Source: Nectonema munidae
Taxonomy: Eukaryota; Nematomorpha; Nectonematoida; Nectonematidae
Reading direction: 5' to 3'
Assembly: GCA_030549495.1 (NCBI GenBank)
Contig: JAUIRK010001013.1
Coordinates: 1 to 64,000, forward strand
DNA length: 64,000 bases
Positions 49,990-62,810 of the stretch are shown here, in pieces (the stretch's first letter is position 1; the number at the start of each line of letters is the position of its first letter). The position numbers and the translations under genes were made by a program. The notes under the pieces are model-generated. The model saw only the letters and a program-made list of their open reading frames with translations. It ran no database searches and had not been told where the DNA came from.

Positions 49990-50280
49990 TGTTATCACGG
50001 GCTTTATAAAACTCTTATTTGGGCCACTATTCGACCAGATAGTCGAAAATATAGTGTTTCAAATTTTTTTTGCTCCAACCATCAAGTATCCCTTCAAATC
50101 ATCTTGTGAAGGCCCTGGGGTTCGCAAATCCCATTTAGAGAACTCTTGGTTTATTCCTTATTTTAAAAGCGGTAAAAATAAACTTCTTCTAGCTAAGGGA
50201 AGTGGAGCGTCAAACAGTTTGCTCAGACGAAAAAATTATAGGGACGCATTTCATCACCATATCAAAGTGTGAATTGCTAA
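49990..50280. mobile_element. Possible degenerate hAT-derived fragment
   Basis: The stretch AACCATCAAGTATCCCTTCA to GGCCCTGGGGTTCGCAAATC followed by GAGAACTCTTGGTTTA (about 50,077-50,155) looks like the right terminus of hAT-type elements, which typically end GTTTGAGAACCACTG. No left end or duplication was seen. An overlapping 72-codon plus-strand frame (50,054-50,272) is probably incidental. Confidence 0.3.
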
Positions 50281-52769
50281 GTTTCTGAAGTGCCATAGTA
50301 TGTTTATATATATATGCCATTATAACGATTTTTAATAACAGTGCTCATTTTCATATATGTCATTAAATCCTTTCCTTGAACATTTCTTACGTAAAGTCGA
50401 GGGGATCTTTATTTGTGGCTTGCAACTAAGTCGACATATAGCGAAAAATACTAAGTGTTTTTACCCTATCTATAAGAACAAACCTTTTTCAAGATCATAA
50501 AATGTTTTTTTATCTAATCAAGCCTGATTTTTAAATTCGGTAACTTTTTTGCTGAATAAGTTAAATATTTACGTTTTATAAAATATGAATTTATTACTTT
50601 TTTGTAAAATATCATATTTATTTCAAACAGAACAGTTTGCCTGGTAAAATGTACTAAATATTTTTGTGTCTTATCAATTTTCTACTTTCCTGTTGATTTA
50701 GTTTCTAATAATAGAGTAAAAATAAATGTTCTCTTTTTTTTATTAATTTTTTCATCTACACCACTCCATAGGGCCTAGGGGAACAACTATAAGAGAAAAA
50801 AGTTTGAACTTATTATCAAAAGCATATTCGTTTGTTATCAATATCAAATGTGCACAACCAAGTAAATTAAAGTTAGTCTTTACTATGTCGAAAAATATAG
50901 GCCAAGTTTTTTAAGATGCTATGCATTTAGTACTTGTAAATATGATTATTCGGATGAAATGCAAAATGTCTTGGAAAAAAGTTAACATAAATATGAAATA
51001 AAATTGCAAAGAGTACCATTGATTTCTTCTTTTTCTTTGACTTGTTTGAATTCTGTTCATTATTATACTTGGGAGTGGTATCCATCGGAAATGAGGCTAC
51101 TCGGATTTGAGAAGAGTTATATACCACATTTTAATTGCTATTTTGATTTATTAAACTAAAGCGAAATAGACAGTGCGATATAACAATAGGTAATATGAAA
51201 GATAAATGACAAGAAGTGCGATGAAAGTAGTCTTGTTATTTCACTTTGTGAAGAGTTGAATGAGTTTGATTAGTATCGCTTTTGATTGGTTAGTGTGAAA
51301 GGGCAGGCTTTCAATGAAGTGAGCGTCATTTCAAAGTTTGACTGATTACATTCATCACGATGACAAGTAGTAATCAATAACTCTAAATGATGCTTTGACT
51401 TGCTTTATCTTGAAGCAATTAATTTCAAAAAATTTCAACAATTAATAAAATAAATAGCTGCATTTTACATAAATTTTGATGTTACATGTAATGAATTTGA
51501 CACCTTTCCTTTCTTGAAAATAGAAGCACAAACGATGTTGTATTTGTGTGTGTGCGCAAAAACAACCATAATTTATGTATCCTCTTTCATTCACTTATAA
51601 ATTATATATGCATTGTATATATAAGAATGGCTCAATGATTAATCACTGTATCCTAGCAACTGACCATTCATTCTTCATGTTCTCATTTCCACAATTTTGT
51701 ATAGACAATATACTTTTTATCAATTTGACAATAAAATTTCAAGTGAATGTAAAACTAAGTCTTCACGAATACATTAAAAATTATTTAGAAGTTTTGAATA
51801 CTCTTTTTAAAATTTTTAGATAATAAGTATCGGTATTGAAACAAATGGAATGCAAATTTAGCTAGAATCTTGAATTTTACAATAAGTATTTTGCGATAAG
51901 TCAATCTTGTGAGAGAGCATGAAGGCGGCATCATATCTTCCTCGTTTAGAGTTGAGCGATTTTTAAAGCGAATTAAGATCCAACAAACGGTACTTTCTTT
52001 TTATGAATATAATTGAAAGTTAATGACATTTTTTCAATTTAAAATTTTTCCTATTTATTTAACCTTTTCAGGCACACCCTAAAAATCATCTGCTCAATTT
52101 ATATAAAAACTCATTGAGAAAGAAAATAAACGATAGAAAATGAATGCCTCAAACAGTTAAAATTTTATTTTTACAATATATATTTGTTGTGAAGTACAAT
52201 TTTTATCCTTTTTTTTACCAATATAATGTTTTCATTTTTTATTTCTGTATTATATCCTAAAAATGCGCTAAATGAAAACAAAACCTTCTACTCACAAAAA
52301 ATTGAAGAAAATTGTGCAGGTGTGCCGATTTATTCGGAACGAACCGACTCATCCTATTACTTATCTAGAATTGATTCTCTTTTATTATTTCCTTCAGACG
52401 TATGAACAAGTGTTGAAAGGAGTTTAACTCAAATTTGAGTTAATCCAAACTTGCCTTTAAATGAAAAATCTGAAAATTCTCAAAGTTAAAAAATTTGATA
52501 ATATAATTGATGTGAAAGAGATAAATCACAAAAAGCAAAGGCACGGGTCAAGCAAACTTTAGATTAAAAAGTCGCTAACCTATACGACTTATCGGAGAGA
52601 GGTCTCTAATATACTAAAATATATTAATATTTTGATATTAATATTGCCATGAGGTCGAATTGTCCCTGAACCGGACTTATCAGCTTTTCACGTCCTTTAA
52701 ATACTGCTCTTTTTAATGATTGCATAGTGTTTATTGCAATAATAACTAATAAAACATGTGTTGGTTTTG
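50281..52769. other. Intergenic or intronic, one exon-like patch
   Basis: On the minus strand a frame near 51,080 begins MDTTPKYNNEQNSNKSKKKK and continues into a hydrophobic stretch. A lysine-rich start exon is conceivable, but its end (ATG followed by GTACTC) is a weak donor. A 60-nt piece bounded by an AG and a GTAAGA near 50,390-50,450 has stops in the matching phase. Nothing else was recognised. Confidence 0.25.
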
Positions 52770-52967
52770 TTATTGCAAAAGTTCTAATGAAAGATATGAC
52801 ATATCTTGGAGATCAAACAGCAAAAAGTTCCTGATTTGTTTTTCAAATGCGATCTGTTGGGCCCTTGCTTCTTCAAAAAACAAGAAATTAAGTGATGTTT
52901 CATTAGAAAAAGGTACTGCATTAGATGAAGAAGGTTGGGATTTTTCTTTCTCATCTCTGCTCTCAAG
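52770..52967 (-). CDS. Terminal exon of an unrecognised gene
   Basis: Minus strand: an acceptor TTTTACTAG is followed by 65 in-phase codons and TAA. The peptide starts LESRDEKEKSQPSSSNAVPF and ends with a long amphipathic, probably helical segment (FFEEARAQQIAFEKQIRNF, then LLFDLQDMSYLSLELLQ). This charged Ser-rich linker plus C-terminal helix recalls the ends of arthropod MADF/Myb-SANT-type DNA-binding proteins, but the BESS consensus is not met, so the family is left open. The upstream exon was not found. The overlapping plus-strand frame of similar length is taken as a shadow, because codon composition and the splice acceptor favour the minus strand. Confidence 0.4.
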   Translation of the reverse strand, partial: LESRDEKEKSQPSSSNAVPFSNETSLNFLFFEEARAQQIAFEKQIRNFLLFDLQDMSYLSLELLQ

Positions 52968-53311
52968 CTAGTAAAATTTTTGTTAATACTCTTTCTTTAT
53001 AAATTAGGAAAGGCGCATCAAAATTAGTACAAAGTTATGGCCTTGTAAAGTTACGAAGGTATGCGAGCGAACTTGTGAGAAACGTGATAGTAATATGAAA
53101 AACAAATTGCTTTAGCAAACGCTCTTTCTACTCTATGACTTTTATTAAAAGCACATATCTAAGTCAGTAAAGTATTTGTGGTTAGGGAACGTCAGGTAGA
53201 GACAAAGAAAAATGATTAGTAATGATGAGATGAAAATAGAATCCCAATTTGTTGATGCAAAACCTAAACCTACATAGAAAAGAGCACACAAGAAAATGAA
53301 ATTATATTCCA
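52968..53311. other. AT-rich spacer, nothing recognised
   Basis: No repeat, gene or signal beyond the acceptor tract of the exon to the left. Confidence 0.3.
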
Positions 53312-53972
53312 ATGTGTGTTGTAGTTAAACATCATCTTATGTTCACATTTGAAGATGAAAAATATCAAGAAACTTACTTGACCCATATAACAATCCCCAC
53401 TGCAGGTGTTGTTTTTGGTCAAGAAACATTGAGTGTTTTTGAAGAATATGACAGTCTAAACTGTATATGTGTTATTGTACTTAGTACACTGCTACCGTGC
53501 AGGTTGGAAAATGGTTGAGTCAAATTTGCATTCATTTTAGAACAAATCTTAATACTATTGGCTGCAAACTTCATTGAACTAACATCCATTTAGAGCTTTT
53601 AGAATTTAGATGAAGTTACAACTGATCAAGGAAAAATAGGTAATTTTTGAGACATACATAATGAATCAGAAATAAAATTTGAAGTTGTTGAAACCCCTTT
53701 ATCTAAATTCTAAAGAGTTTGTTTTAAGAAAAAAGCTAAACGATCGCAGTTATGATCATAGTTTCTTTTTGAATACAGCAAAGGGTATGATTGGAACAAA
53801 AGAAGGTTGGGTATTTTGCAAAATAGGCCATCTTGATCATTCAAGATGGTTGACCCTTACAACAAGACTTCTCTGCTTATACACAAGAGACAAAGATAAT
53901 AATAATTTTAAAATGTTTATTATATTGTCCAAGTTATACATCATATTAGTGAAGAAAAAACACTTCAACTAA
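53312..53972 (+). pseudogene. Transposon-derived protein relic (SRWLT family)
   Basis: Two plus-strand frames with stops between them. The first (53,312-53,518) includes FTFEDEKYQETYLTHITIPT and GQETLSVFEEYDSLN. The second (53,679-53,972) has NDRSYDHSFFLNTAKGMIGT and then IGHLDHSRWLTLTTRLLCLY. The motif H-x-R-W-L-T-x-x-x-R-L-L-x-L-Y is shared by a family of repeated, apparently transposon-encoded proteins in arthropod and other invertebrate genomes; I know it by pattern and cannot name its superfamily with certainty (hAT-like is possible). The region between the two frames contains several stops and the expected aspartate block is not visible, so this is a dead fragment. Confidence 0.5.
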
Positions 53973-54790
53973 GAGAAACTAATACGAAACAATTATTCCA
54001 GATCTTCTCTCTCTTCCTTCTTATTCTTAAAGTGTTCAATAAAGTATAAAATTAGTATCAGACCTCGTTCAGTATATGGTTTTGAAAAATGTTCTTTCAA
54101 CTATTATATCGATGATGTATATTCAGTCATAAAAATAGATCAACGCTTTTCATAAAGTATTAATCTTCTCCCACGAAAAGTACATGGATTAAACAATTTA
54201 ATTTTTAGTGTAAGTTACGTGCTGTTTTAGAGATTCTGTGTTCTTCCTGAAATTCCGATTTAAAAAAAGAAAAAATCAGCCTATCCCATTCTCGATGCTC
54301 ACGCCACTTCCTTATAAAGTTTGTTGTGGTTCATTTTTACTACACACTGTGTTTGTGAAAGAAAGCATGATGATGCGAACAAATTTATATTTCTTTGTCT
54401 TCACTCTCCCTACATTTTCATATATGCTTGGAGTGCACTAAAATGCGTCCACAATTGCATTTTATAGTGATTTCTAGAATGCATATTTCTTGTAATGTAA
54501 TGGCCATTATCCAAATTAAATATGTCCAGAGAAGATTAAGGTAGTGACCGATGGGGTACTAAGTTAAAAAATTGTTCTTTTCTTTTGAACACCATCCACT
54601 CTTTACTTGTTTTTTTTTAGCAATTTTATTTATTGTAATTTTCTGCTGTTTCTTAATTAATTTTCTTTTTTGACCCCCAACATTTTTTTCTGTATCATCG
54701 AACGTTATCATCTCTCAGTGCTATTATATATTCCCAATTTTTATATCTTTCACTAATAAATGTGCACCTAATGTTCTCTTGAAGATCAAT
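53973..54790. other. Intergenic, nothing recognised
   Basis: AT-rich sequence. A 67-codon plus-strand frame at 54,238 is hydrophobic with no signal or domain that I can support. Confidence 0.3.
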
Positions 54791-54796
54791 TAAATA

Positions 54797-54988
54797 TCAA
54801 GTTATGTTATTTTGAAGACGACTACTAGAACATGTAAAATTGCCCAGATACATTTGGCTATGTGTGTGGTTATTATATTCGAAAAAACAGGCATTACATA
54901 AAATTGTGTGACAGGTGTCAAATTGTGTATAGCGAACAGACTCTATTTTGGAAAGTTCATCCGTGTCCAAGATAAAACATGAGGCCAT
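54797..54988 (-). CDS. Candidate small ORF, Cys-containing, 63 codons
   Basis: On the minus strand, AACATGG (a favourable start context) opens a 63-codon frame ending TGA. Codon composition is more even than the surrounding DNA. The peptide has five cysteines, three of them in CHTILCNAC, and lacks a hydrophobic leader. It could be a complete small protein, a first exon or chance; no splice site or relative supports a choice. Confidence 0.25.
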   Translation of the reverse strand: MASCFILDTDELSKIESVRYTQFDTCHTILCNACFFEYNNHTHSQMYLGNFTCSSSRLQNNIT

Positions 54989-55070
54989 GTTATATTTATA
55001 GAGTTTCTACTCTAGAAGGGTGGTTTAGAGATAATACAAGGGCAATAATGTCTTTTGTCATTCCTAAATT

Positions 55071-55277
55071 ATGAAGAGAGAGAGAGAGAGAGAGAAAGTC
55101 AATAACCAATCACAATACTTTTGTTTGATTGATGTCACAAAGTATAGAGAAGTGAAAAGAAAACAAGCTCTTCATTATCCGGGCATACCATTATTTAGAC
55201 TAGAGATCTCCGACACCCGTTCCATGTGTTACATTTCGCCCACTCACAGGAATCATCATTCAAGCTTCATGCTTTGA
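55071..55277 (+). repeat. (GA)n microsatellite followed by an exon-like open frame
   Basis: A run of about 11 GA dinucleotides (about 55,075-55,096) opens a 68-codon frame, whose remainder (VNNQSQYFCLIDVTKYREVK and on) is protein-like in codon use but unrecognised. The microsatellite is certain; coding is doubtful. Confidence 0.35.
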
Positions 55278-57330
55278 GATAGATAAATTTGACAAACAGT
55301 GTTGCATTTGAAACCAAGGCCTGATAACAAGCGACTGCCCTTCTAATACATTCTCTTAGTTGTTCTTAATGGACAGGTTTAACTGTACATATAATAAATC
55401 CTATCAAAATATGCTCACACAAGATTGGACTGAATACAAGAGTTATTTAGAAACTCGTCATTCATGTAAAAGTAAAAGTAGCAATAATTAAATAATACTG
55501 GTATCCGACCGACCCGGAATAAAATTCAAATTTTAAATTGCAATTCTTATCAAAATTTGGAAGTTGGATCTTCCGTAAACCAAATGGATTGACGCGAAGC
55601 GTGCCTACCTCCTCTTCGCACGTATAGCATAATTAAACAAAACCAATCTTTCATCAATCAAATTAGGAATGATCCAATAAGCATTAAGGATTTGGGAATT
55701 ATAAACTTGCTTTACAGTTGAAGTCATACTCGATTTAATCATTGGAATGTGCATATACAACAACAATATATGCTCGCTTAGATGATGTATTTGTCTCATT
55801 TACAGTCCAAGAAATCACGTTCAACTAATCTTGATGACCTTTGGAAAGCTACCAATCTGAGCAAACTTTCAATAATAATGTAAGAAACCTTTTAAAAAAG
55901 TATTTTCGTGAGATAAGTCTTATAAAATTTAAAAGATGTCATAAGATGGTTTAAAAGATGGTCAAGAATTGAGAGAAAGAAGCTAATTTTTCGAAGTATA
56001 TATAAAGAATATATGGATGTTATTAGGGGGAGTATTCGTTCTTTCTATAACCCCTTGTTTCTATCATATTCTCATTGACTAAAGAACGTTTTGTGTTTAA
56101 AATTGGAAAAGAGTTATCTGAAAGATATAATACATGCATCTATTGCATACTTACTTTATCTCTTCCCAGGCAGGATAAATATGCTTCATATCATACAATA
56201 ACTATAGTGCAAGTTGTGTATGCATTTGAAACGAACGTCTGCATGCGTATATTTCTTTTTATATTCGTACTTTCTGCCTTACGTCTAAACATCGCATTAA
56301 TTATATCTAAAATTAAAAAATTGATTCATTCTCTCTCTCTCTCTGTGAATAGGATATCTGTTACTTTTGGCATTATACTATGTCATCATAATTTTGAGTG
56401 CCAACGCTATGCGGCAGGATTTATGACAGCATGACTTCTAGCCTTACTATTTTTTCCCTTAGATTCATCATTACATTTTAATTCTTTTATAATTAATTGC
56501 ATCAATAACAATCTAACTATAGTAATTTTGTAAACATTTATTTACTTGTACAGCAAGACGCCAGTAAATCATTCTTACATATTTTCTATTCTATCAAACA
56601 TTTGATTAAATCATAATCTAGGAGACACAACTCCTATACAAACATAAACATTTTAGCACAAAAAGTAAATGTAACCTTTAGCTTGACCCATTGATTATCA
56701 ACCTTTTTAATAGCTCCTTTAAAGGGATAATTTTTTTGGACCCCTCAATTCAAGGATGTCGAACCTTTTGAACTCTGCATATAGACGTACTCATGTTGTG
56801 ACGAAAAGTTGGCACCAGCATTATTAAAAAAATGATCATGTTAATACTGCTTCTAAGAATGGCAAATAGAATCAAAGAGCTATCGACCAATGAAAGCCTA
56901 ATGATTGAAGATGTCGCGGGCTTTTATTGTGACAAAGCTGGGAAAAAAATTCAAAGAGGTAAAATAATATGAATTGATCGCCTTGAAAATTTAAAAAGAT
57001 TGCAAATACTGTAAAAATTAATCAAGCTAAAATTGAATATGAACTTAGCTTAATTCGACTACATTTGGATTTATATTTGTTGTTAATTATTTTTTGATAT
57101 ATTTAGTTTTTACTAATACTTTTTTTTGAAAATATGATCTTAACAACAAAGAACATCTAAGCTTGGTGCAGACAATTTTAGTAGAAAAAGACAATGAATT
57201 GTTGAAGAAAACAATTTAGCATATCTTTTAGCTTAATTATATGACTTCAAACTTTGAGACTTTTCTTAAAATCGTTTATGTATCTTTTGATACTATTTTC
57301 GAGATAGTTGAATGACCCTCTCATGCCAAT
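55278..57330. other. Intergenic, (CT)n microsatellite at 56,331
   Basis: A 119-codon plus-strand frame at 56,075-56,434 is the longest non-repeat frame in the right third but has no recognisable domain and spans a CT microsatellite (about 56,331-56,345). Otherwise nothing was seen. Confidence 0.3.
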
Positions 57331-59470
57331 AACTGTCAATCAAAATCAAATGTACATTTTTTTCAATAAAATATTTATATTATAATGTCTATAACTTATA
57401 ACTTAGTGTTTATATTAGATACAGTTTTGAAAATTTATAATCATATTATATATATTGGAACATATAGCACTTATGCATACATATTTTTCCAATAAACAAT
57501 GACAACTTTGTAGCAAATGTCAATCAAAATTGCTTATGAAAATATTCATTCATTTTAAATAAAATTAATTTTTTTGTACCTAATCGACCGTGCTGATTTC
57601 ATTTCTCGACTCAGTTTTTATAATTTGGGTGTAAAATTTTTTGAAAGTGTCAGCAAATTTGCGATTTACGTCTGAAAATTGTATGCAAGCATATTATTTT
57701 ATACTAAATCAATCGTGCTGATTTCATTTCCGTACTCAATTCTCCCAGTTAGGTTAAAAATTTTAAACGTGTCAATAAAATTTATGGTTTACGCACGAAA
57801 ATTGTGTCTAAAAATATTATTCAAATTAAAAAAAGCATTTTTTTATACTAAATATCAATGCCCCTATTTAAAATGCGGAGTAATTGTTCGCAATTAGTTT
57901 GTAAAAATGTCTGAAAGTGTCAATCGATTTTGCTGTTTATGTCTGAAAATTTTCTCCAAGAATATTAATTAAATTTTAAACAAAATACTTTTTATACCAA
58001 ATAGATCGTGCTGATCTTATTTCTCAACACAGTTTTAGCAATATTAAGATTTGGAAATGTTAAAAAGTGTTACGTCTAAGAAAGTTTCTACAAAAGATTT
58101 ATCTACATTTAAAAAAAATAAAACGTAATTTTATTTCTTAATTCATTTTTGCAATTAGTGCGTGAAAATGTCAATCATTATTGTGGTTGAGATTAAAAAT
58201 TATTTCTAGAATATTATATATATTTTCAATAAATTATATTATTTATACCATGCGGATTTCATTTTTGGACTCAGTTTTCGTAATTAAGATGTGAAAATGT
58301 CAATCAAATTTTTTAGTTTCTCACGAAATTTTTTTCCAAAAATTGGCTTAATACCATATTTTGGCTAAGTTTTGACCATTACTGTGAAAAAATGTGTCAA
58401 AGTGCAAATAGAATTGATGATGTATGCCTAGGGTTGTCAGATTTCAAAAATAAAAAATCGGGACAATTTTATGACAGAATAATGTTAAGTTTATTACTAA
58501 TAAAAACTAATTATTATTAAATTATTAATATAAATAATTGTAAACAAATGAATTTTTTCGTGACACACAAAGCTGTTTTGATAAAATTGGGTTTAAACTT
58601 GACTAATTGTAACGTTAAATATTTATAAAATCTTATTGTATAGGCCTAATTTTATTCAGGCAAACGAGAACTTCAATAAACTCTTTTTTCTTTTTTCAAT
58701 TTTCATAATTCTACTGCTGAAAACAAAATCAAGACTATGAACAAAATATAAGTAAGCTTCACTAAGAGGATTATTGAAAAATTCTAGAAAAATCGGATGT
58801 CGGAATTACATATTATTATATTAATGTGTTTTTTCATCTTGACATGGTTATGTATATTTTTTTTATATTTACATGACATACTAACTAATCAATGTACATA
58901 TATACATGTATAATAAATATATTTTATTATTTATTTATCGTGTGTGAAATCTTTGAATCGGCTCATTTTGTTTTGAATTTACACGTTTTTTGGGTTATTA
59001 TAAAAAAAATGAAGTTTGAAACCATATCAAATGTAGTTACTAGACTTACGTGCCTTATATTTAATATTTTGACATATGTAATTTAGATTTTTTTTAATAA
59101 ATATCTTTTTTTTCTATAAAAAAAATGATAAGATAAGAAAATTAAGTTTAAAACTAAAAATTTCATAATTCTAGTTTTTTTTTATGGAAGCTAAAATCGG
59201 GACAAATGGTGTCCCCTAGTTGTGCATTCGGGACGCGGGACAAAATAATATAAATTCGGACAAGTCCCGAAAAATCGGGACGTCTGGCCACCCTATGTAT
59301 GCCTGAAAATTATTTCATATTTATATTTTAAATATATATTTTTTAAATTTTTTCTATTACAATTCTGAGTTCATTTTAGGGCTTATTTTTGGCAATTATG
59401 AGCAAGAATGTGTGGAATTATCAATCAAGTTTGACATTTCGTAAAAAAATTCGGAAAAGATTTTAAGAAA
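57330..59470. repeat. Diverged tandem repeat, period about 120-150 bp
   Basis: About eight diverged units share cores such as CGTGCTGATTTCATTTC, CTCAGTTTT, GTCAATCAAA and TTTACGTCTGAAAATT, for example at 57,591, 57,714, 58,009 and 58,252. The units are far more diverged than the satellite at 11-33 kb. One unit is split by the hAT element at 58,429-59,295; removing it restores the normal unit order. Confidence 0.65.
58429..59295. mobile_element. 867-bp non-autonomous hAT element with perfect 8-bp duplication
   Basis: TGTATGCC flanks both sides (58,421-58,428 and 59,296-59,303). The left end is TAGGGTTGTCAGATTTCAAA and the right end, inverted, is TAGGGTGGCCAGACGTCCCG. These are the familiar hAT termini of the CAGGGTGGCCAGACGTCCCG type, with subterminal ATCGGGAC motifs on both sides. 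The interior is AT-rich and has no transposase. The insertion interrupts one unit of a tandem repeat. Confidence 0.85.
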
Positions 59471-62400
59471 CGAGCATATAAGTTGTCTACAAAGAAGATA
59501 TACCGTTTTTCAATGAAATAGGAGTTGGTGTAAAAATCTAGTATTGAGATTCTCAAAAAACTCTTCACTGTGAAGAAGCTGCTCCTTTGTGAATCAAAGA
59601 TCTTTAAACCTTTATCTTATTAGTCAATATTTTAATCATCAATTGACTACAAAGGGATCCGAAATTTTCAAATACCATAACTCTGAAGATATAGCTATTC
59701 AAATTCTATAAATGTGAATCAAATTTGACAAATTTTTTCCTTCGGTGTGAATATACAACACATGATATTGATAAAAAAAATAGACAGGAACAACAAAGGG
59801 ATTTTCTTCAATAGAAAAGTTCGAGAATCGCTTAAATTCTGTGCTAAATAAATTTTTGAAAAAAGATTTTTCCCAACATAGATTGCACAAAATCAATTTC
59901 TGATGAAAGTAGCGCTACCAAGCAAGGATCAGTTCAGAATAAAGAGCAAAATTAGATACCATATAAAGTATAGGAGAAATTAAGTACAGACTAGAAGCTT
60001 ATAGCGAATTTATACCTATTGAGATATATAGTTCAAATCTTTTTAATTATTAAACGAAAGGAAGGATAAAATAAGAAAAAGGTATCAAAGCAAGGAGGAC
60101 TAAAAGTGCTCGGTTTAGTTAGAGTAGCGCCCAGTAATTTTCCCCATGTCATTTAACGATTTTTATAAAAATTTTATTGCTGAATTATTTATTCATCATT
60201 AAATATAACCCATCTATAACGTTTTTATTAAAGAATTTGTTGAGAAATATAAATGTATACATTTTAGAAGCTTTTAGAGAACATGATCGATAAAATCATT
60301 TTTATATCAAGAAGGAAAATTATTTTATCGATTAGGCTTAAATATATAAAAGTCAATGTAGCGTCGAATTAACTAAACATATAACCATTTTAACCACATT
60401 GAAATTTATGTATTCATTACATGTGTATATATTGACAAAAATAATGTTATGATGAAATAGAGAAAGGTCGATTTGCTTAATCGGATGAAAATTATTCAAA
60501 AATCTTAAAAAAAATAACTGACCACAAATTAACCAAAGTTAAACAGTAACCGCAATTTAAATCTAGAGTGACAAAAATATTTTGAGAATCAAATTGAGTA
60601 TGTTCGATTTGCTGTATATAGATAAGTTTATTTTAAAATAATGAGAGAAAGTGTTTAGCGTTAAGTCACCTATAATATATTTTGAAGTTTTTATATTTGG
60701 CATTGATTGGCAGGTTTGATTGATTTTCATGAAAAATAAATAACTCCATCAGATTCGCAATCAATTTTTTAGTCACTGAGGAATATAAATAGCTCATCGA
60801 GAATAAGGTTAAGAATAAGAAGTGCTTTGTATAGCAAATCTAGTCTTTTGTTCTTGTTCCTGTTGCTTCAAAAATCTTAAACTCATTATCTGCATGGCAC
60901 ATTTGGGACGGATTGCTCCATTTCGCTGTCTTCACTCATGCATTCTCGCACCAGTTCATATTTTATATACTTATGCAAGCTATCAACCAGAACATTTTTA
61001 TTTTTTAGCAAATTTTACATTGCAATTCCTCTTTATTTTTCCAAATTATAAATTTACTATGAGCCGACATATTTGAAAAATAAATTGTAGCATAGGCATC
61101 TTTAAAAGTTGATTATTTCCATCCCTTTTCAAAAATATGAAGATTTTTACACAGGCGTTAGAATATTTAAAATGCAACATAAAGTTTAACTAAAATATGA
61201 TTACGTTAATTTCCTAATATGGAATGATATATAAGTTTTATGATAGAATTCCTTGCTTCCTCAAAAAACAGAAAATTTTTGAATGTACAAAAACAAACTC
61301 TTGGACTAATTTATCAATATAAAAGATACATTCATACAATTAATTTATTTGTCGCCATTTATGGATAGATATTTTGCCATTTTTCCCATAACATTATTAT
61401 TTCCACACATTTAAATCAACACAATTTATCTCCAAATAAAAATGTTGATTGTTTCTTGAATATCAATCATAATTGATCAATGTTTACCATATGATCTTGA
61501 ATAATAATTTTTCAAAAAATGTACATATTATTCTCAAAGTTGAATTTTGTCATAAATTACAACATAAAAAATTTTCATTTTAATCAAAAGTACATGAAAT
61601 TTACTACTTTTTTCTTAATTTTATCTTTTTTTAATTTTAAATTTTTAGCAAATACCCTATGTACTCGCGTATCATTCAACTTTTTGGAGATTCATTCCAA
61701 CATGCTTGCATCACACACGAGATACAAATTTTTAGATTTAAAATTTACTAAAGCTTTTATTCAATTTAAATGCAAATAACTTTAATGAGTCAGGAAAAAA
61801 AAGTATTAGATTAAAGTCACTTTTTCTAAAAAAAATACTTTGATAGTTGTTGACAGTCTCAAAGATTAAAAAAATAAAATGAATTTACTTTCATCTGCCT
61901 CTCAAAAAACTCACATGAGCAAGAAATATAGGATGAATAAATGCATGTTGTAGTCAAAGACCCATTAAATACTAAAGTTGCCATATGGTAACACGTTTCA
62001 GAACTTTTTTGTTTGAATTTATTACATTGAATTAATTTTTTTCAAGAAATTTATCTGTTTTTACTAATGTAAATGACATTTAAGTCAAAACCCAGTTTTT
62101 CAAAAAAGACATTCTTAAAATTAACAGTGATAAAGTATTTTTTTTCCAAAATAAAAATAGACATATTTTTTATTTGAAAAAAACTTCAAAAATTAGTCTT
62201 AAAAAATCATTACTATTATTTAAAACTTAAACATTTGAAAGAACAATTAATAATTAAAAAAACTTAGTTAGCATTACCTTATTTATCAAAATACCACGTT
62301 ACACCAAAGGGACCCAGAAGAAAAATTACAACAGTAAAAGAAAAAACTTTACGTTATATCATAGCGTGCATCATTATGTGGAAAATGTGAGAGAAGGTAA

Positions 62401-62800
62401 AAAAGATGATGTGCTTTGAAGCACATTGGATTTCAGTACATCTATTGGAAGAACACAGGCTTCTAAATATGATGTGGGTTTGTGCGTCAAGTGTTATATA
62501 TTTTATCATAAAGGATAAAAAAAAATTCTATTGTACTTGTTTTATCATAGTGTTGCCACTTGGCAACAGTAATTAAATCAAAAACTAATATACCTATCTA
62601 TTACAATTTTCAAAAAACTATTTATTTTTTAAGGTTTATCAATTTTTAATCAATATACAATAAAATAAGAAAAATTTTAAAAAATAATAATCTGAGAGAT
62701 AATGGGTTAGCAGGCGCATATTAACATAACATAACATAATTTATTAGAGAAAAAAAGTGCAAAAAAGCCTATGAAGAATATTCGCATCGTATTTATGAAG
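59471..62800. other. Intergenic, one exon-like minus-strand patch near 60.9 kb
   Basis: The minus-strand stretch at about 61,011-60,886 reads VLVDSLHKYIKYELVRECMS, then EDSEMEQSVPNVPCR and a stop, with even codon use; it could be the end of a coding exon, but no acceptor is convincing. Elsewhere only AT-rich sequence and short hydrophobic frames (58,892; 61,519) are present, none supported. Confidence 0.25.
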
Positions 62801-62810
62801 GTCCAGATCT

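Noticed and set aside
50390-50450. 60-nt internal exon between an AG and GTAAGA on the minus strand
   Set aside because: Frame 0 contains a stop and no adjoining exon fits its phase.
52756-52971. Plus-strand 71-codon ORF as a gene
   Set aside because: It overlaps the minus-strand terminal exon, which has a proper acceptor and better protein character.
53372-53377. GTAAGT donor on the minus strand
   Set aside because: It lies inside the plus-strand transposase relic; no minus-strand exon with an acceptor leads into it.
56075-56434. 119-codon plus-strand ORF as a membrane protein
   Set aside because: Hydrophobic segments arise from T-rich DNA and a CT microsatellite; there is no recognisable family or start context.
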